In this document: piece after piece, positions 43,270 through 50,788 of the stretch
Position numbering within the stretch: position 1 is the first letter of the stretch
How the letters are laid out: each line of letters opens with the position of its first letter
Assembly: GCF_041020765.1 (NCBI RefSeq)
Contig: NZ_JBEUEJ010000014.1
Strand: one strand, 5' to 3'
DNA from: Kineococcus terrestris
Lineage (GTDB): Bacteria > Actinomycetota > Actinomycetes > Actinomycetales > Kineococcaceae
Length of the DNA: 64,000 bases
Position numbers and translations under genes: made by a program
Notes under the pieces: model-generated
Told to the model about the DNA's origin: nothing
Seen by the model: only the letters and a program-made list of their open reading frames with translations
Databases searched by the model: none

Positions 43270-44333
43270 TGTCCGCCGCGGGCCACAAGCGCCGGCACAA
43301 GCACGAGGAGCACGACGAGCACGTCAACCACGAGCGCTGGCTGGTCTCCTACGCGGACATGCTGACGGTGCTCATGGCCCTGTTCATCGTCCTGTTCGCG
43401 CTCAGCCAGGTCGACGTCGTCAAGTTCGCCCAGTTCAAGGCGGGCATGAACGACGGGGAGTCCGCCTCCAACCTCGTCCTGCCCGGCAACGACGGCATCA
43501 ACCAGGTCGACAACGGCGAGGACCCCGTCGACCTCGCGCCCTTCGCCGGTGGTGACCCCATGCAGTCCCTGACCATCGCCCAGGCGGTGCAGCAGGCGCA
43601 GGACGCCGCCGACACGCAGCAGTCCGTCTCGGACCTGCAGAAGGCGATCGCCGAGGTCGCCGGGTACCGGGAGCTGGAGGCGCGCATCGACCAGGCCCTG
43701 GCGGCCGGCGGCGACCAGGACCAGGTCACCTACCGGATCACCTCCGACGGCCTGGTCATCGGGCTGGTCGCCGACAACGTCTTCTTCGAGAACGCCAGCG
43801 CCGACGTCATGCCCACCGGCCTGGACGTCCTCGACGTCGTCGGGCCCGTCCTGGCGCCGCTGCCCAACGAGATCGCCGTGCAGGGGCACACCAACTCCCT
43901 GCCGCTGCGCGGCAACGCCCGCTACCGCGACAACTGGGACCTGTCCTCGGCCCGCGCCAACTCGGTCCTGACGCACTTCACCAGTCGCGCCGGGATCAGC
44001 GACCAGCGCCTGTCCTCCACCGGGTACGGGTCGGCGCGCCCGCTGTACCCGGACGCCGACCCGCGGGCCCTGGCCGGCAACCGGCGCGTCGACCTGGTCG
44101 TCGCCTCGCCGTCCTCGGAGTCCGTCAAGGCGCTGCTGCCGCAGGTGGCGCAGAGCACGCCCACCGACGGCCCCGCCGAGCTGGACGTCCCCAGCACCAC
44201 CGGCAGCACCACCGGCACGACCACCGGGGCCGCCGCGGCGGTCCCCGCCAGCACCACCACCAGCACCACCACGGGCACCACCACCGAGACCCACGCCGAC
44301 AGCCACAGCGAGACCACGACGGGAGGCCACTGA
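43269..44333 (+). CDS. motB: Flagellar stator subunit MotB (354 aa)
   Basis: MotB couples ion flow to anchoring. A His/Glu-rich N-terminus is followed by one TM reading SYADMLTVLMALFIVLFAL, with Asp30 as the proton carrier. The OmpA-like domain (about 170-285) includes VQGHTNSLPLRGNARYRDNW and LSSARANSVL for peptidoglycan binding. A Thr/Ser-rich tail of about 60 residues and a His-containing end are unusual additions. ATG 43269. Confidence 0.97.
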   Translation: MSAAGHKRRHKHEEHDEHVNHERWLVSYADMLTVLMALFIVLFALSQVDVVKFAQFKAGMNDGESASNLVLPGNDGINQVDNGEDPVDLAPFAGGDPMQSLTIAQAVQQAQDAADTQQSVSDLQKAIAEVAGYRELEARIDQALAAGGDQDQVTYRITSDGLVIGLVADNVFFENASADVMPTGLDVLDVVGPVLAPLPNEIAVQGHTNSLPLRGNARYRDNWDLSSARANSVLTHFTSRAGISDQRLSSTGYGSARPLYPDADPRALAGNRRVDLVVASPSSESVKALLPQVAQSTPTDGPAELDVPSTTGSTTGTTTGAAAAVPASTTTSTTTGTTTETHADSHSETTTGGH

Positions 44334-44334
44334 C

Positions 44335-44856
44335 ATGGCCGGCAAGAAGAACGACGCCGAGGGCGCCGAGACCAAGGGCGGCAAGCTCGGCGGCAAGAAG
44401 CTCGTCGTCGTGGCGGCTCTCGGCGCGCTGCTGCTGGCCGGCGGCACGGGCGGGGGTGTCTTCCTGCTCACCAAGGGCGACTCGGCCTCCGCGGCCGCCG
44501 TCGAGGAGGAGGAGCACCTGGTCCCCGGGGACGTCACCGCCCTGGACCCGATCACCCTGAACCTGGCCGACGGGCGCTACCTGAAGCTGGGAATCGCCCT
44601 GCAGGGCGTGCACACCGAGGGCGGCGGGCACGGGGGCTCCAGCGGCCCCGACGGCAGCAAGGCCCTCGACCTGGCGATCTCCACCTTCAGCGGCGCGAAG
44701 ATGGCCGACCTGAGCAGCCCCGAGCAGCGCCAGGCGTTCAAGGACGACCTGCAGGCCAAGATCGTCGAGGCGTACACCGAGGAGGCGGAGGAGGAGGGCG
44801 AGAAGCCGCACAAGACGGTCATGGGCATCTACTTCACCCAGTTCGTCATGCAGTGA
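44335..44856 (+). CDS. fliL: Flagellar basal body-associated protein FliL (173 aa)
   Basis: FliL supports stator function next to MotAB. Lys-rich cytoplasmic tail, one TM at about 22-42, then a periplasmic domain with DPITLNLADGRYLKLGIAL and the C-terminal VMGIYFTQFVMQ typical of FliL. It is one base after motB and followed by the repeat D hairpin. Confidence 0.93.
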   Translation: MAGKKNDAEGAETKGGKLGGKKLVVVAALGALLLAGGTGGGVFLLTKGDSASAAAVEEEEHLVPGDVTALDPITLNLADGRYLKLGIALQGVHTEGGGHGGSSGPDGSKALDLAISTFSGAKMADLSSPEQRQAFKDDLQAKIVEAYTEEAEEEGEKPHKTVMGIYFTQFVMQ

Positions 44857-44883
44857 CCTCCGCCTGACCCGCCCCACCCCTCC

Positions 44884-44939
44884 CACCCGCCGTGATCATG
44901 GATGGCTGAACGCTCACCCGTCCATGATCACGGCGGGTG
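44884..44939. repeat. GATC-rich intergenic repeat, copy D (single hairpin)
   Basis: CACCCGCCGTGATCATGGA (44884-44902) and TCCATGATCACGGCGGGTG (44921-44939) are perfect 19-bp arms. It keeps only the first hairpin of the family and probably acts as the fliL terminator. Confidence 0.78.
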
Positions 44940-45006
44940 TTCGCGTCGAGGGGTCCTCCGGCGCGCGGGGGTGCGCGACGGCCGCCGTCACCCGCGCGGG
45001 CTAGCG

Positions 45007-45036
45007 CTAAAGGGTGACGGCCGTCCGTGCCGATAG
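45007..45036 (+). promoter_or_regulatory. Flagellar sigma promoter of the fliM operon
   Basis: CTAAAG (45007-45012), 16 nt, GCCGATAG (45029-45036). Its -10 is the closest in the window to the FliA -10 GCCGATAA, though its spacer is one base longer than the others. The fliM GTG 45044 is 7 nt after the -10. Confidence 0.75.
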
Positions 45037-45043
45037 GTACGGC

Positions 45044-45988
45044 GTGGCACCCGAGACCTCCACCAGCGCAGAGCGGACCGGCGGCCGTCGCTCGCGACGG
45101 CGCGGCGTCCCCGTCCCGTACGACTTCCGGCGCCCGACCAAGCTCTCGCGCCAGCACGCGCGCGTCCTCGAGATCACCTACGAGGCGTTCTGCCGCCAGT
45201 GGGCCACCCTGCTGTCCTCCACCCTGCGCACCACCGTGCAGGTCGAGCTGGACGGCATCCAGCAGTACAGCTACGACGAGTACGCCGCCGAGCTGCCCAT
45301 GCCGACCGTCATGGCCGTCGTGGACCCCGAGCCGCTCGTGGGCGCCGGCGTCCTGCACGTGGACACCCCGCTGCTGCTCAGCTGCGTGGAGCGCATGCTC
45401 GGCGGCGCCGGCAAGCCCGGCCAGCCGCAGCGCGTCCTCACCGACATCGAGGCCGTCCTGGCCAAGGGGCTGCTCGAGCGGACCCTGGTGGAGCTGGCCG
45501 CGAGCCTGACCAGCGTCGTCGACCTCAAGCCGCGCCTGACGAGCCTGGAGCAGAACCCGCAGTTCGCCCAGGCCGCCGCCGCCACCGACGTGATGATCGT
45601 CGCCGCGTTCCACCTGCAGGTGGAGCAGGCCAGCGGGACCGCCACCCTGGCCATGCCCCTGGACCCGCTGTCCGCGGCGCTGTCGGCCGCCGAGCTGCGC
45701 GTGGCCAGCCCCGAGGAGCTGCGGGTGCGCCGCCTCATGCGCGACCGCCTCGACGACCACCTCGAGCACATCCCCGTCGACGTCTCCGTGCGCTTCACCG
45801 CCGCGCAGATGCGCCCCGACGAGATCCTCGCCCTCGTGCCCGGCGACGTGATCCGCCTGCCGCACACCGCCGACACCCCCCTCGAGGTCGTCGCCTCCGA
45901 CGTCCACGTCGCCTCCGCCGTCGCCGGCAGCCGCGGCCAGCGGCTCGCCTGCCTGATCGTCCCCACCCCCGAGGAGAGCTCCCGATGA
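45044..45988 (+). CDS. fliM: Flagellar motor switch protein FliM lacking the CheY-binding N-terminus (314 aa)
   Basis: The core is clear: YDFRRPTKLSRQHARVLEIT and YDEYAAELPMPTVMAVVDPE, a CheC-like middle domain and a C-terminal SpoA domain (VRFTAAQMRPDEILALVPGD). The usual N-terminal LSQxEIDALL peptide that binds CheY-P is missing; the N-terminus is a 30-residue Arg/Ser-rich tail instead. GTG 45044 is preferred because the earlier GTG 45014 lies inside the promoter. Translation from a leaderless mRNA is likely. It overlaps fliN by ATGA. Confidence 0.93.
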   Translation: MAPETSTSAERTGGRRSRRRGVPVPYDFRRPTKLSRQHARVLEITYEAFCRQWATLLSSTLRTTVQVELDGIQQYSYDEYAAELPMPTVMAVVDPEPLVGAGVLHVDTPLLLSCVERMLGGAGKPGQPQRVLTDIEAVLAKGLLERTLVELAASLTSVVDLKPRLTSLEQNPQFAQAAAATDVMIVAAFHLQVEQASGTATLAMPLDPLSAALSAAELRVASPEELRVRRLMRDRLDDHLEHIPVDVSVRFTAAQMRPDEILALVPGDVIRLPHTADTPLEVVASDVHVASAVAGSRGQRLACLIVPTPEESSR

Positions 45989-46737
45989 GCACCGCCACCC
46001 ACGCCGACGTCCACGCCTTCGTCACCCAGGCCGCCGAGGCGGCGCTGGCGGTGCTGCCCCTGGCCTCGCCCGGGACCCTGACCGGTGTCGTCCCCGTGGC
46101 CTCCGCCCCCGACCTGGGCGACGAGGGCACCGCGGTCTCGGCGAACTTCGCCGGCGCGGCCACCGGCCGCGTCACCGTCGTGGTCGGCGAGGCCACCCTG
46201 GAGACGCTGCTGACCAGCCCCGAGGGCGCGCTCGACCCCGTCGACGCGCTGCGCCCGGCGCTGGAGACGGCCGTGGCCACCCTCGGCCCGTGCGTGCTGG
46301 AGGCCGGCGTCGAGCAGGACCCGGCCGCCGCGCTGGGCGCCCTGGACGGCGGCGCCGTCGCCGTCATCGGCGCGGGCGGGGAGACCCTGGCCCTCATCGG
46401 CATCACCTTCAGCGCCGACGTGCCGGCCGCCGCCGCGCCCGTCGCCTCCGCGGCCGCCGCGGCCGCCGTCGCCGGCGGCCCGCGCCGCACGATGGACCTG
46501 CTGCGCGACGTGCAGATGGACGTCACCGTCGAGCTGGGCCGCACGAGCATGACCGTGCACGACCTGCTCGCCCTGACCCCCGGCGCGGTCGTCGAGCTGG
46601 ACCGCGCCGCCGGCAGCCCGGCCGACATCCTCGTCAACGGCCAGCTCATCGCCCGCGGCGAGGTCGTCGTCGTCGACGAGGACTACGCCATCCGCGTCAC
46701 CGAGATCGTCACCCCGGGCACGGAGGCCGGCGCCTGA
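45985..46737 (+). CDS. fliN: Flagellar motor switch protein FliN, extended (FliY-like) (250 aa)
   Basis: The C-terminal 85 residues are FliN SpoA domain: MDLLRDVQMDVTVELGRTSM and GAVVELDRAAGSPADILVNG. An extra N-terminal domain of about 150 residues resembles the CheC-like part of FliY in length and pattern. The phosphatase motif ExxN is not intact (LETAV), so activity is doubtful. FliY binds CheY-P in Bacillus; whether this domain takes that role is inference. ATG 45985. Confidence 0.9.
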   Translation: MSTATHADVHAFVTQAAEAALAVLPLASPGTLTGVVPVASAPDLGDEGTAVSANFAGAATGRVTVVVGEATLETLLTSPEGALDPVDALRPALETAVATLGPCVLEAGVEQDPAAALGALDGGAVAVIGAGGETLALIGITFSADVPAAAAPVASAAAAAAVAGGPRRTMDLLRDVQMDVTVELGRTSMTVHDLLALTPGAVVELDRAAGSPADILVNGQLIARGEVVVVDEDYAIRVTEIVTPGTEAGA

Positions 46738-47381
46738 TGGAGGCCCTCGCGGCGCTGGCCCGGATGTCGGTCAGCCTGGTCGCCGTCCTCGGGCTGCTGT
46801 ACCTGGCCGCCCGCTGGCTGCGCCGCTCCAAGCTGGCCGGCCTGGGCGGCACCGAGGCCGTGGCCGTCCTGACCCGCCAGGGCGTGGGCCACAAGGCCGG
46901 CGTCGCGGTCGTGCGGGTGGGGGAGCGCGCCCTGGTCGTCGGGGTCACCGAGCAGCAGGTCACCCTGCTGGCCGAGACCACCCTGGCCGAGCTGGGCGCC
47001 GCCGACGCGGTCGACGAGCCGGCCGGCGACGCGGCCGCCGGGCCGGCCGCCCCGCCGCTCGCGCAGCCCGTCACCGTCGAGCTGCCCGGCACCGGCGAAC
47101 CGGTCGCGCGCGCGGTGGGGGAGCGCTACACCCGCCGCGCCGGCACCCGCGGGACCGCCGGTCCCACCGCCCCCACGAGCACCCCCACGAGCACCCCCAC
47201 GAGCGCCCCCGCTCCCACCCCCGCCACCACCCCCGCCACGACGAGCGCCCCGGCCGCCGCGACCGCACCCGCCCCCGGCCGCCACAGCGCCCCCACCGGC
47301 GCGCTGGCCGGGTCGGCGCTGTCCCCGGCCACCTGGACGAAGGCGGTCGACGTGCTGCGCGAGAGGACGACCCGACGGTGA
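46737..47381 (+). CDS. fliO: Flagellar biosynthesis protein FliO (214 aa)
   Basis: A single N-terminal TM (SVSLVAVLGLLYLAARWL), then a small cytoplasmic beta-rich domain with VGERALVVGVTEQQVTLL typical of FliO, which helps FliP assembly. The C-terminal 90 residues are a Thr/Pro/Ala-rich disordered stretch with STPT repeats. ATG 46737 overlaps the fliN stop by one base. Confidence 0.88.
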   Translation: MEALAALARMSVSLVAVLGLLYLAARWLRRSKLAGLGGTEAVAVLTRQGVGHKAGVAVVRVGERALVVGVTEQQVTLLAETTLAELGAADAVDEPAGDAAAGPAAPPLAQPVTVELPGTGEPVARAVGERYTRRAGTRGTAGPTAPTSTPTSTPTSAPAPTPATTPATTSAPAAATAPAPGRHSAPTGALAGSALSPATWTKAVDVLRERTTRR

Positions 47382-48223
47382 CCCACCGCCTGCGCCGCAC
47401 CGCCGGCGTCCTGATGCTCGGGCTGCTGCTGGCCGCCGCGTTCTGGCTGGCCCAGGCCGGGCACGCCGGCGCCACGCCGATGAGCGCCCCGGCCGTCCAG
47501 CTGGCCGCCGTCAGCGCGCCCGTGGCCCCCGAGGCGCCCGCCGCGCCGGGCCAGGTCACCATCGACGTGGGCGGCCTGACCGGCGTGGACGGCAAGCCCA
47601 GCCAGTCGATCACCATCCTGGTGGCGCTGACCCTGCTGTCGGTGGCGCCCTCGCTGCTGCTGCTGTGCACCAGCTTCACGAAGATCCTCGTCGTGCTGGG
47701 CCTGACCCGCAACGCCCTGGGCCTCATGGGCACCCCGCCCAACCAGGTCCTGGCCGGCCTGGCGCTGTTCCTGACGTTCTTCGTCATGGCGCCGGTCTTC
47801 AGCGACATCAACGAGGTCGCCGTCCAGCCCTACCTCAACGGCACGCCCATCACCGAGGCGTTCACGGCCGCCCAGGACCCGCTCAAGCAGTTCATGTGCG
47901 GGCAGACCCGCGGCGACGAGATCGCCCTCATCAGCCGGGCCGCGGACCGGGACGACCCGGCCAACTGCCTGGCCACCCCGATCACCACGCTGATCCCGGC
48001 CTTCGCCCTGTCGGAGCTGCGCTCGGCGTTCATCATCGGGTTCGTCATCTTCATCCCGTTCCTGGTCATCGACGTCGTCGTCTCCGGCGCGCTGATGAGC
48101 CTGGGCATGATGATGCTGCCGCCCGTCACGGTGGCCCTGCCCTTCAAGCTGCTGCTGTTCGTCATGGTCGACGGCTGGAACCTCGTCGTGAAGTCGCTGG
48201 TCGCCAGCTACGGCGGCGGCTGA
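47378..48223 (+). CDS. fliP: Flagellar export gate protein FliP (281 aa)
   Basis: A core export gate subunit. An N-terminal signal-type hydrophobic segment is followed by SITILVALTLLSVAPSLLLL, FTKILVVLGLTRNALG and GTPPNQVLAGLALFLTFFVM, then FIIGFVIFIPFLVIDVVVS. All are FliP hallmarks. GTG 47378 overlaps the fliO stop. Confidence 0.97.
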   Translation: MTHRLRRTAGVLMLGLLLAAAFWLAQAGHAGATPMSAPAVQLAAVSAPVAPEAPAAPGQVTIDVGGLTGVDGKPSQSITILVALTLLSVAPSLLLLCTSFTKILVVLGLTRNALGLMGTPPNQVLAGLALFLTFFVMAPVFSDINEVAVQPYLNGTPITEAFTAAQDPLKQFMCGQTRGDEIALISRAADRDDPANCLATPITTLIPAFALSELRSAFIIGFVIFIPFLVIDVVVSGALMSLGMMMLPPVTVALPFKLLLFVMVDGWNLVVKSLVASYGGG

Positions 48224-48299
48224 CCCGCGCACGACGGCCCCCTCACGACGCCCCGCGCGCCACGGGCGTCCCGCACGCCCCGGGCCGCCCGGCGCCGCG

Positions 48300-48328
48300 C
48301 TCAAGCCGTTCACCCGTCCGGCCGAAGC
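48300..48328 (+). promoter_or_regulatory. Flagellar sigma promoter of fliQ-fliR-flhB
   Basis: CTCAAG (48300-48305), 15 nt, GCCGAAGC (48321-48328), in the 161-nt gap between fliP and fliQ. Confidence 0.75.
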
Positions 48329-48384
48329 ACTCCCCAGCACCCCAGCACCCCAGCCCGCACCCCGCCCGACGGAAGGCACCTGCG

Positions 48385-48660
48385 ATGACCGACGTGACCG
48401 TCATCCACATCGGGATGACCGCTCTCGTCCTCGCCGCCAAGCTGTCCGCCCCGCTGCTGCTGACCGCCCTGGCCGTCGGCTTCGGCATCTCCCTGTTCCA
48501 GTCGGTCACCCAGCTGCAGGAGATGACGATCGCGTTCGTGCCCAAGGCGATCGCCGTCGGCGTCGCGATCGTCGTGTGCGGGCGGTGGATGCTGCACGAG
48601 GCCACGGCCTTCACCACCGACCTGTACGAGCGCATCCCCGAGATCGTCCGCGGCGGCTGA
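48385..48660 (+). CDS. fliQ: Flagellar export gate protein FliQ (91 aa)
   Basis: A two-helix gate subunit. The block LLTALAVGFGISLFQSVTQL and QEMTIAFVPKAIAV is characteristic. ATG 48385 follows GGAAGG. Confidence 0.96.
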   Translation: MTDVTVIHIGMTALVLAAKLSAPLLLTALAVGFGISLFQSVTQLQEMTIAFVPKAIAVGVAIVVCGRWMLHEATAFTTDLYERIPEIVRGG

Positions 48661-48664
48661 GGCG

Positions 48665-49450
48665 GTGTCGGGCACCCCGAGCGCGATCCCGCTCGACCTG
48701 CTGCTGGCGCTGCTGCTGGCCTCGGTGCGCGTGGTTTCCTTCCTCGTCCTGGCCCCGCCGTTCGCCAACCGCGCCGTCAACGCGCGCGTGAAGGCCATGC
48801 TGGCGTTCGCGGTCGCCCTGCCGATGGCCGAGGGCCTGCGCGGGCAGGTGCCCGCCGCCGAGCCGGCCGCCCTCCTCGGCGCCGTCGCCCAGCAGGTCCT
48901 CGTCGGCGGTGTCCTGGGCGCCCTGTGCGCGCTGGTCTTCGCCGCCGTGCAGTCCGCCGGCGACCTCATCGACCTCTTCGGCGGCTTCCAGCTGGCCAGC
49001 GCCTACGACCCGCTCATGCAGGCCCAGACGGCGATCTTCGGCAAGCTGTACACGGCCACCACCAGCGCCCTGCTCGTCTTCACCGGCGGGCACCTGCTCG
49101 TGCTGCAGGGGATGCTGCGCACCTTCGACGTGCTGCCGCTGGACGCGGGGATGGACTGGTCCACCGTCGCCAGCGTCTTCACCGCCGGCATCGGCACGCT
49201 GATGCTGTCGGCGCTGCAGATCGCCGCCCCGCTCATCGCGGTCCTGTTCGTCGCCGACGTCGGCCTGGGCCTGCTCTCGCGCGTCGCGCCGGCCCTGAAC
49301 GTCTTCGCGATGAGCTTCCCGCTGAAGATCCTCATCACCCTCACCCTCGGCGGCTTCGCCTACGCCGTCCTGCCCGGGGTGGTCACCGACCTGGCCGGCG
49401 AGCTGCGCGAGACCCTCGTGCGCCTGGCCGCCGCGGGCGGCGGGGGGTGA
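48665..49450 (+). CDS. fliR: Flagellar export gate protein FliR (261 aa)
   Basis: A polytopic gate subunit with about six hydrophobic helices. AFAVALPMAEGL, GDLIDLFGGFQLASAYDP and the C-terminal AMSFPLKILITLTLGGF match FliR. GTG 48665 is 4 nt after fliQ. Confidence 0.95.
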   Translation: MSGTPSAIPLDLLLALLLASVRVVSFLVLAPPFANRAVNARVKAMLAFAVALPMAEGLRGQVPAAEPAALLGAVAQQVLVGGVLGALCALVFAAVQSAGDLIDLFGGFQLASAYDPLMQAQTAIFGKLYTATTSALLVFTGGHLLVLQGMLRTFDVLPLDAGMDWSTVASVFTAGIGTLMLSALQIAAPLIAVLFVADVGLGLLSRVAPALNVFAMSFPLKILITLTLGGFAYAVLPGVVTDLAGELRETLVRLAAAGGGG

Positions 49451-49457
49451 GGCGGGC

Positions 49458-50543
49458 GTGAGCGGGGAGAAGACCGAGAAGCCGACTCCCAAGCGCCTCA
49501 AGGAGGCGCGCCAGGAGGGCAACGTCCCCCAGTCGCGCGACGTCGCGGCCTGGTTCAGCGTCGCCGCCGGGGCCGTGCTCGTCCCGCGCACCATCGAGGC
49601 CGCCCGCGACCTGTGCCGCGACACCCTCGCCCAGCTGGGCGACGTGGCCGCCCAGCCGGAGCCCGCGCGCGCCCTGAAGGCCCTCGTGGAGACCTTCTCC
49701 GGCCTGCCGGCCGTCCTGGGCCCCATGGCCCTGGTGACCGTGCTGGCCGTCGTCGCCTCCGGCGGGGTGCAGGGCACCCTGCGCCCGGCGACGAAGAAGC
49801 TGAAGCCGAAGTTCTCCAACCTCAACCCCGTCAACGGCCTCAAGCAGCACTGGGGGCCGCAGGCGCTGTGGGAGGGGGCCAAGTCGCTGCTGAAGACCGT
49901 CCTCATCGGCCTCGCCCTGTGGGTGGTGGCCCGCACCCTGGCCCCGCAGCTGATCGGCACCGGCCTGCTGCCGCTGTCCTCGGTGCTGTCGGCCACCGGC
50001 GCCGCCATCGGCTCCATGCTCACCGTCACGATCGTCATCGGCCTGGTCATCGCCGTCGCCGACTTCGCCATGAGCCGGCGCCGGGTGATGAAGAAGCTGC
50101 GGATGAGCAAGCACGACGTCAAGCAGGAGCACAAGAACGCCGAGGGCGACCCGCTGCTCAAGGGCGCCATCCGCTCCAAGCAGATGGCCATGTCCCGCAA
50201 CCGCATGATGGCCGACGTCGCCAAGGCCGACGTCGTGGTCGTCAACCCCACCCACATCGCCGTGGCGCTGCGCTACGAGCCCGGCACCGGCGCCCCCAAG
50301 GTCGTCGCCAAGGGCGCCGGCCTCATCGCCACCAAGATCCGCGAGCGCGCCCGCGAGCACGGCGTCCCCCTCGTCAAGGACGTCGCCCTGGCCCGCACGA
50401 TGTACAAGAGCGTCAAGGTCGGCCAGGAGATCCCCGCCGAGCTGTTCGCGGCCGTGGCCAAGGTCCTCGCCTTCGTGATGAACCTGCGCGCCCGCGGCAG
50501 CGTCACCCCCCTCGGCGACGCCCACACCGTCCCCGCCGGCTGA
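49458..50543 (+). CDS. flhB: Flagellar export switch protein FlhB (361 aa)
   Basis: FlhB sets export substrate specificity. The N-terminal EKTEKPTPKRLKEARQEGNV and four TM helices are present. The autocleavage motif is VVVNPTHIAVALRYEPG, with the conserved NPTH. GTG 49458 is 7 nt after the fliR stop. Its stop codon is embedded in the left arm of a long inverted repeat. Confidence 0.97.
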   Translation: MSGEKTEKPTPKRLKEARQEGNVPQSRDVAAWFSVAAGAVLVPRTIEAARDLCRDTLAQLGDVAAQPEPARALKALVETFSGLPAVLGPMALVTVLAVVASGGVQGTLRPATKKLKPKFSNLNPVNGLKQHWGPQALWEGAKSLLKTVLIGLALWVVARTLAPQLIGTGLLPLSSVLSATGAAIGSMLTVTIVIGLVIAVADFAMSRRRVMKKLRMSKHDVKQEHKNAEGDPLLKGAIRSKQMAMSRNRMMADVAKADVVVVNPTHIAVALRYEPGTGAPKVVAKGAGLIATKIRERAREHGVPLVKDVALARTMYKSVKVGQEIPAELFAAVAKVLAFVMNLRARGSVTPLGDAHTVPAG

Positions 50544-50630
50544 CAGCCGGCCTGCGGGCGCACGGCGACACGCCGTCCCGCCGGGCCCCTCGCGCGGCGT
50601 GTCGCACCGGCCCCGCAGGCCGGCTGTCAG
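50540..50630 (+). terminator. 91-nt nested inverted repeat at the flhB stop codon
   Basis: Outer arms CTGACAGCCGGCCTGCGGG (50540-50558) and CCCGCAGGCCGGCTGTCAG (50612-50630) are perfect over 19 bp. An inner stem CGACACGCCG (50566-50575) and CGGCGTGTCG (50595-50604) adds 10 bp. It is probably a terminator insulating flhB from the flhA promoter. Confidence 0.75.
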
Positions 50631-50671
50631 CTCCCGCGCGCCGTCACCCGCGCGCGCCACCCCGGCGGGCG

Positions 50672-50700
50672 CTCAAGGCACCGGGCGCCGGTGCCGAGGA
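50672..50700 (+). promoter_or_regulatory. Flagellar sigma promoter of flhA
   Basis: CTCAAG (50672-50677), 15 nt, GCCGAGGA (50693-50700). The 12 bases GCCGAGGAAGAG recur exactly in the flhF-internal copy at 53487. Confidence 0.7.
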
Positions 50701-50788
50701 AGAGACAGCCAGGACGGCGCAGCAGGGCCACGGACGGGCCGCTGACCGAGGGCACCCGGACGGGTGACCGTGCGACACAGGCGGTGCA

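Noticed and set aside
45014..45043. GTG 45014 as start of FliM
   Set aside because: It lies between the -35 and -10 elements of a strong flagellar promoter, and the extra ten residues do not add the expected EIDALL motif.
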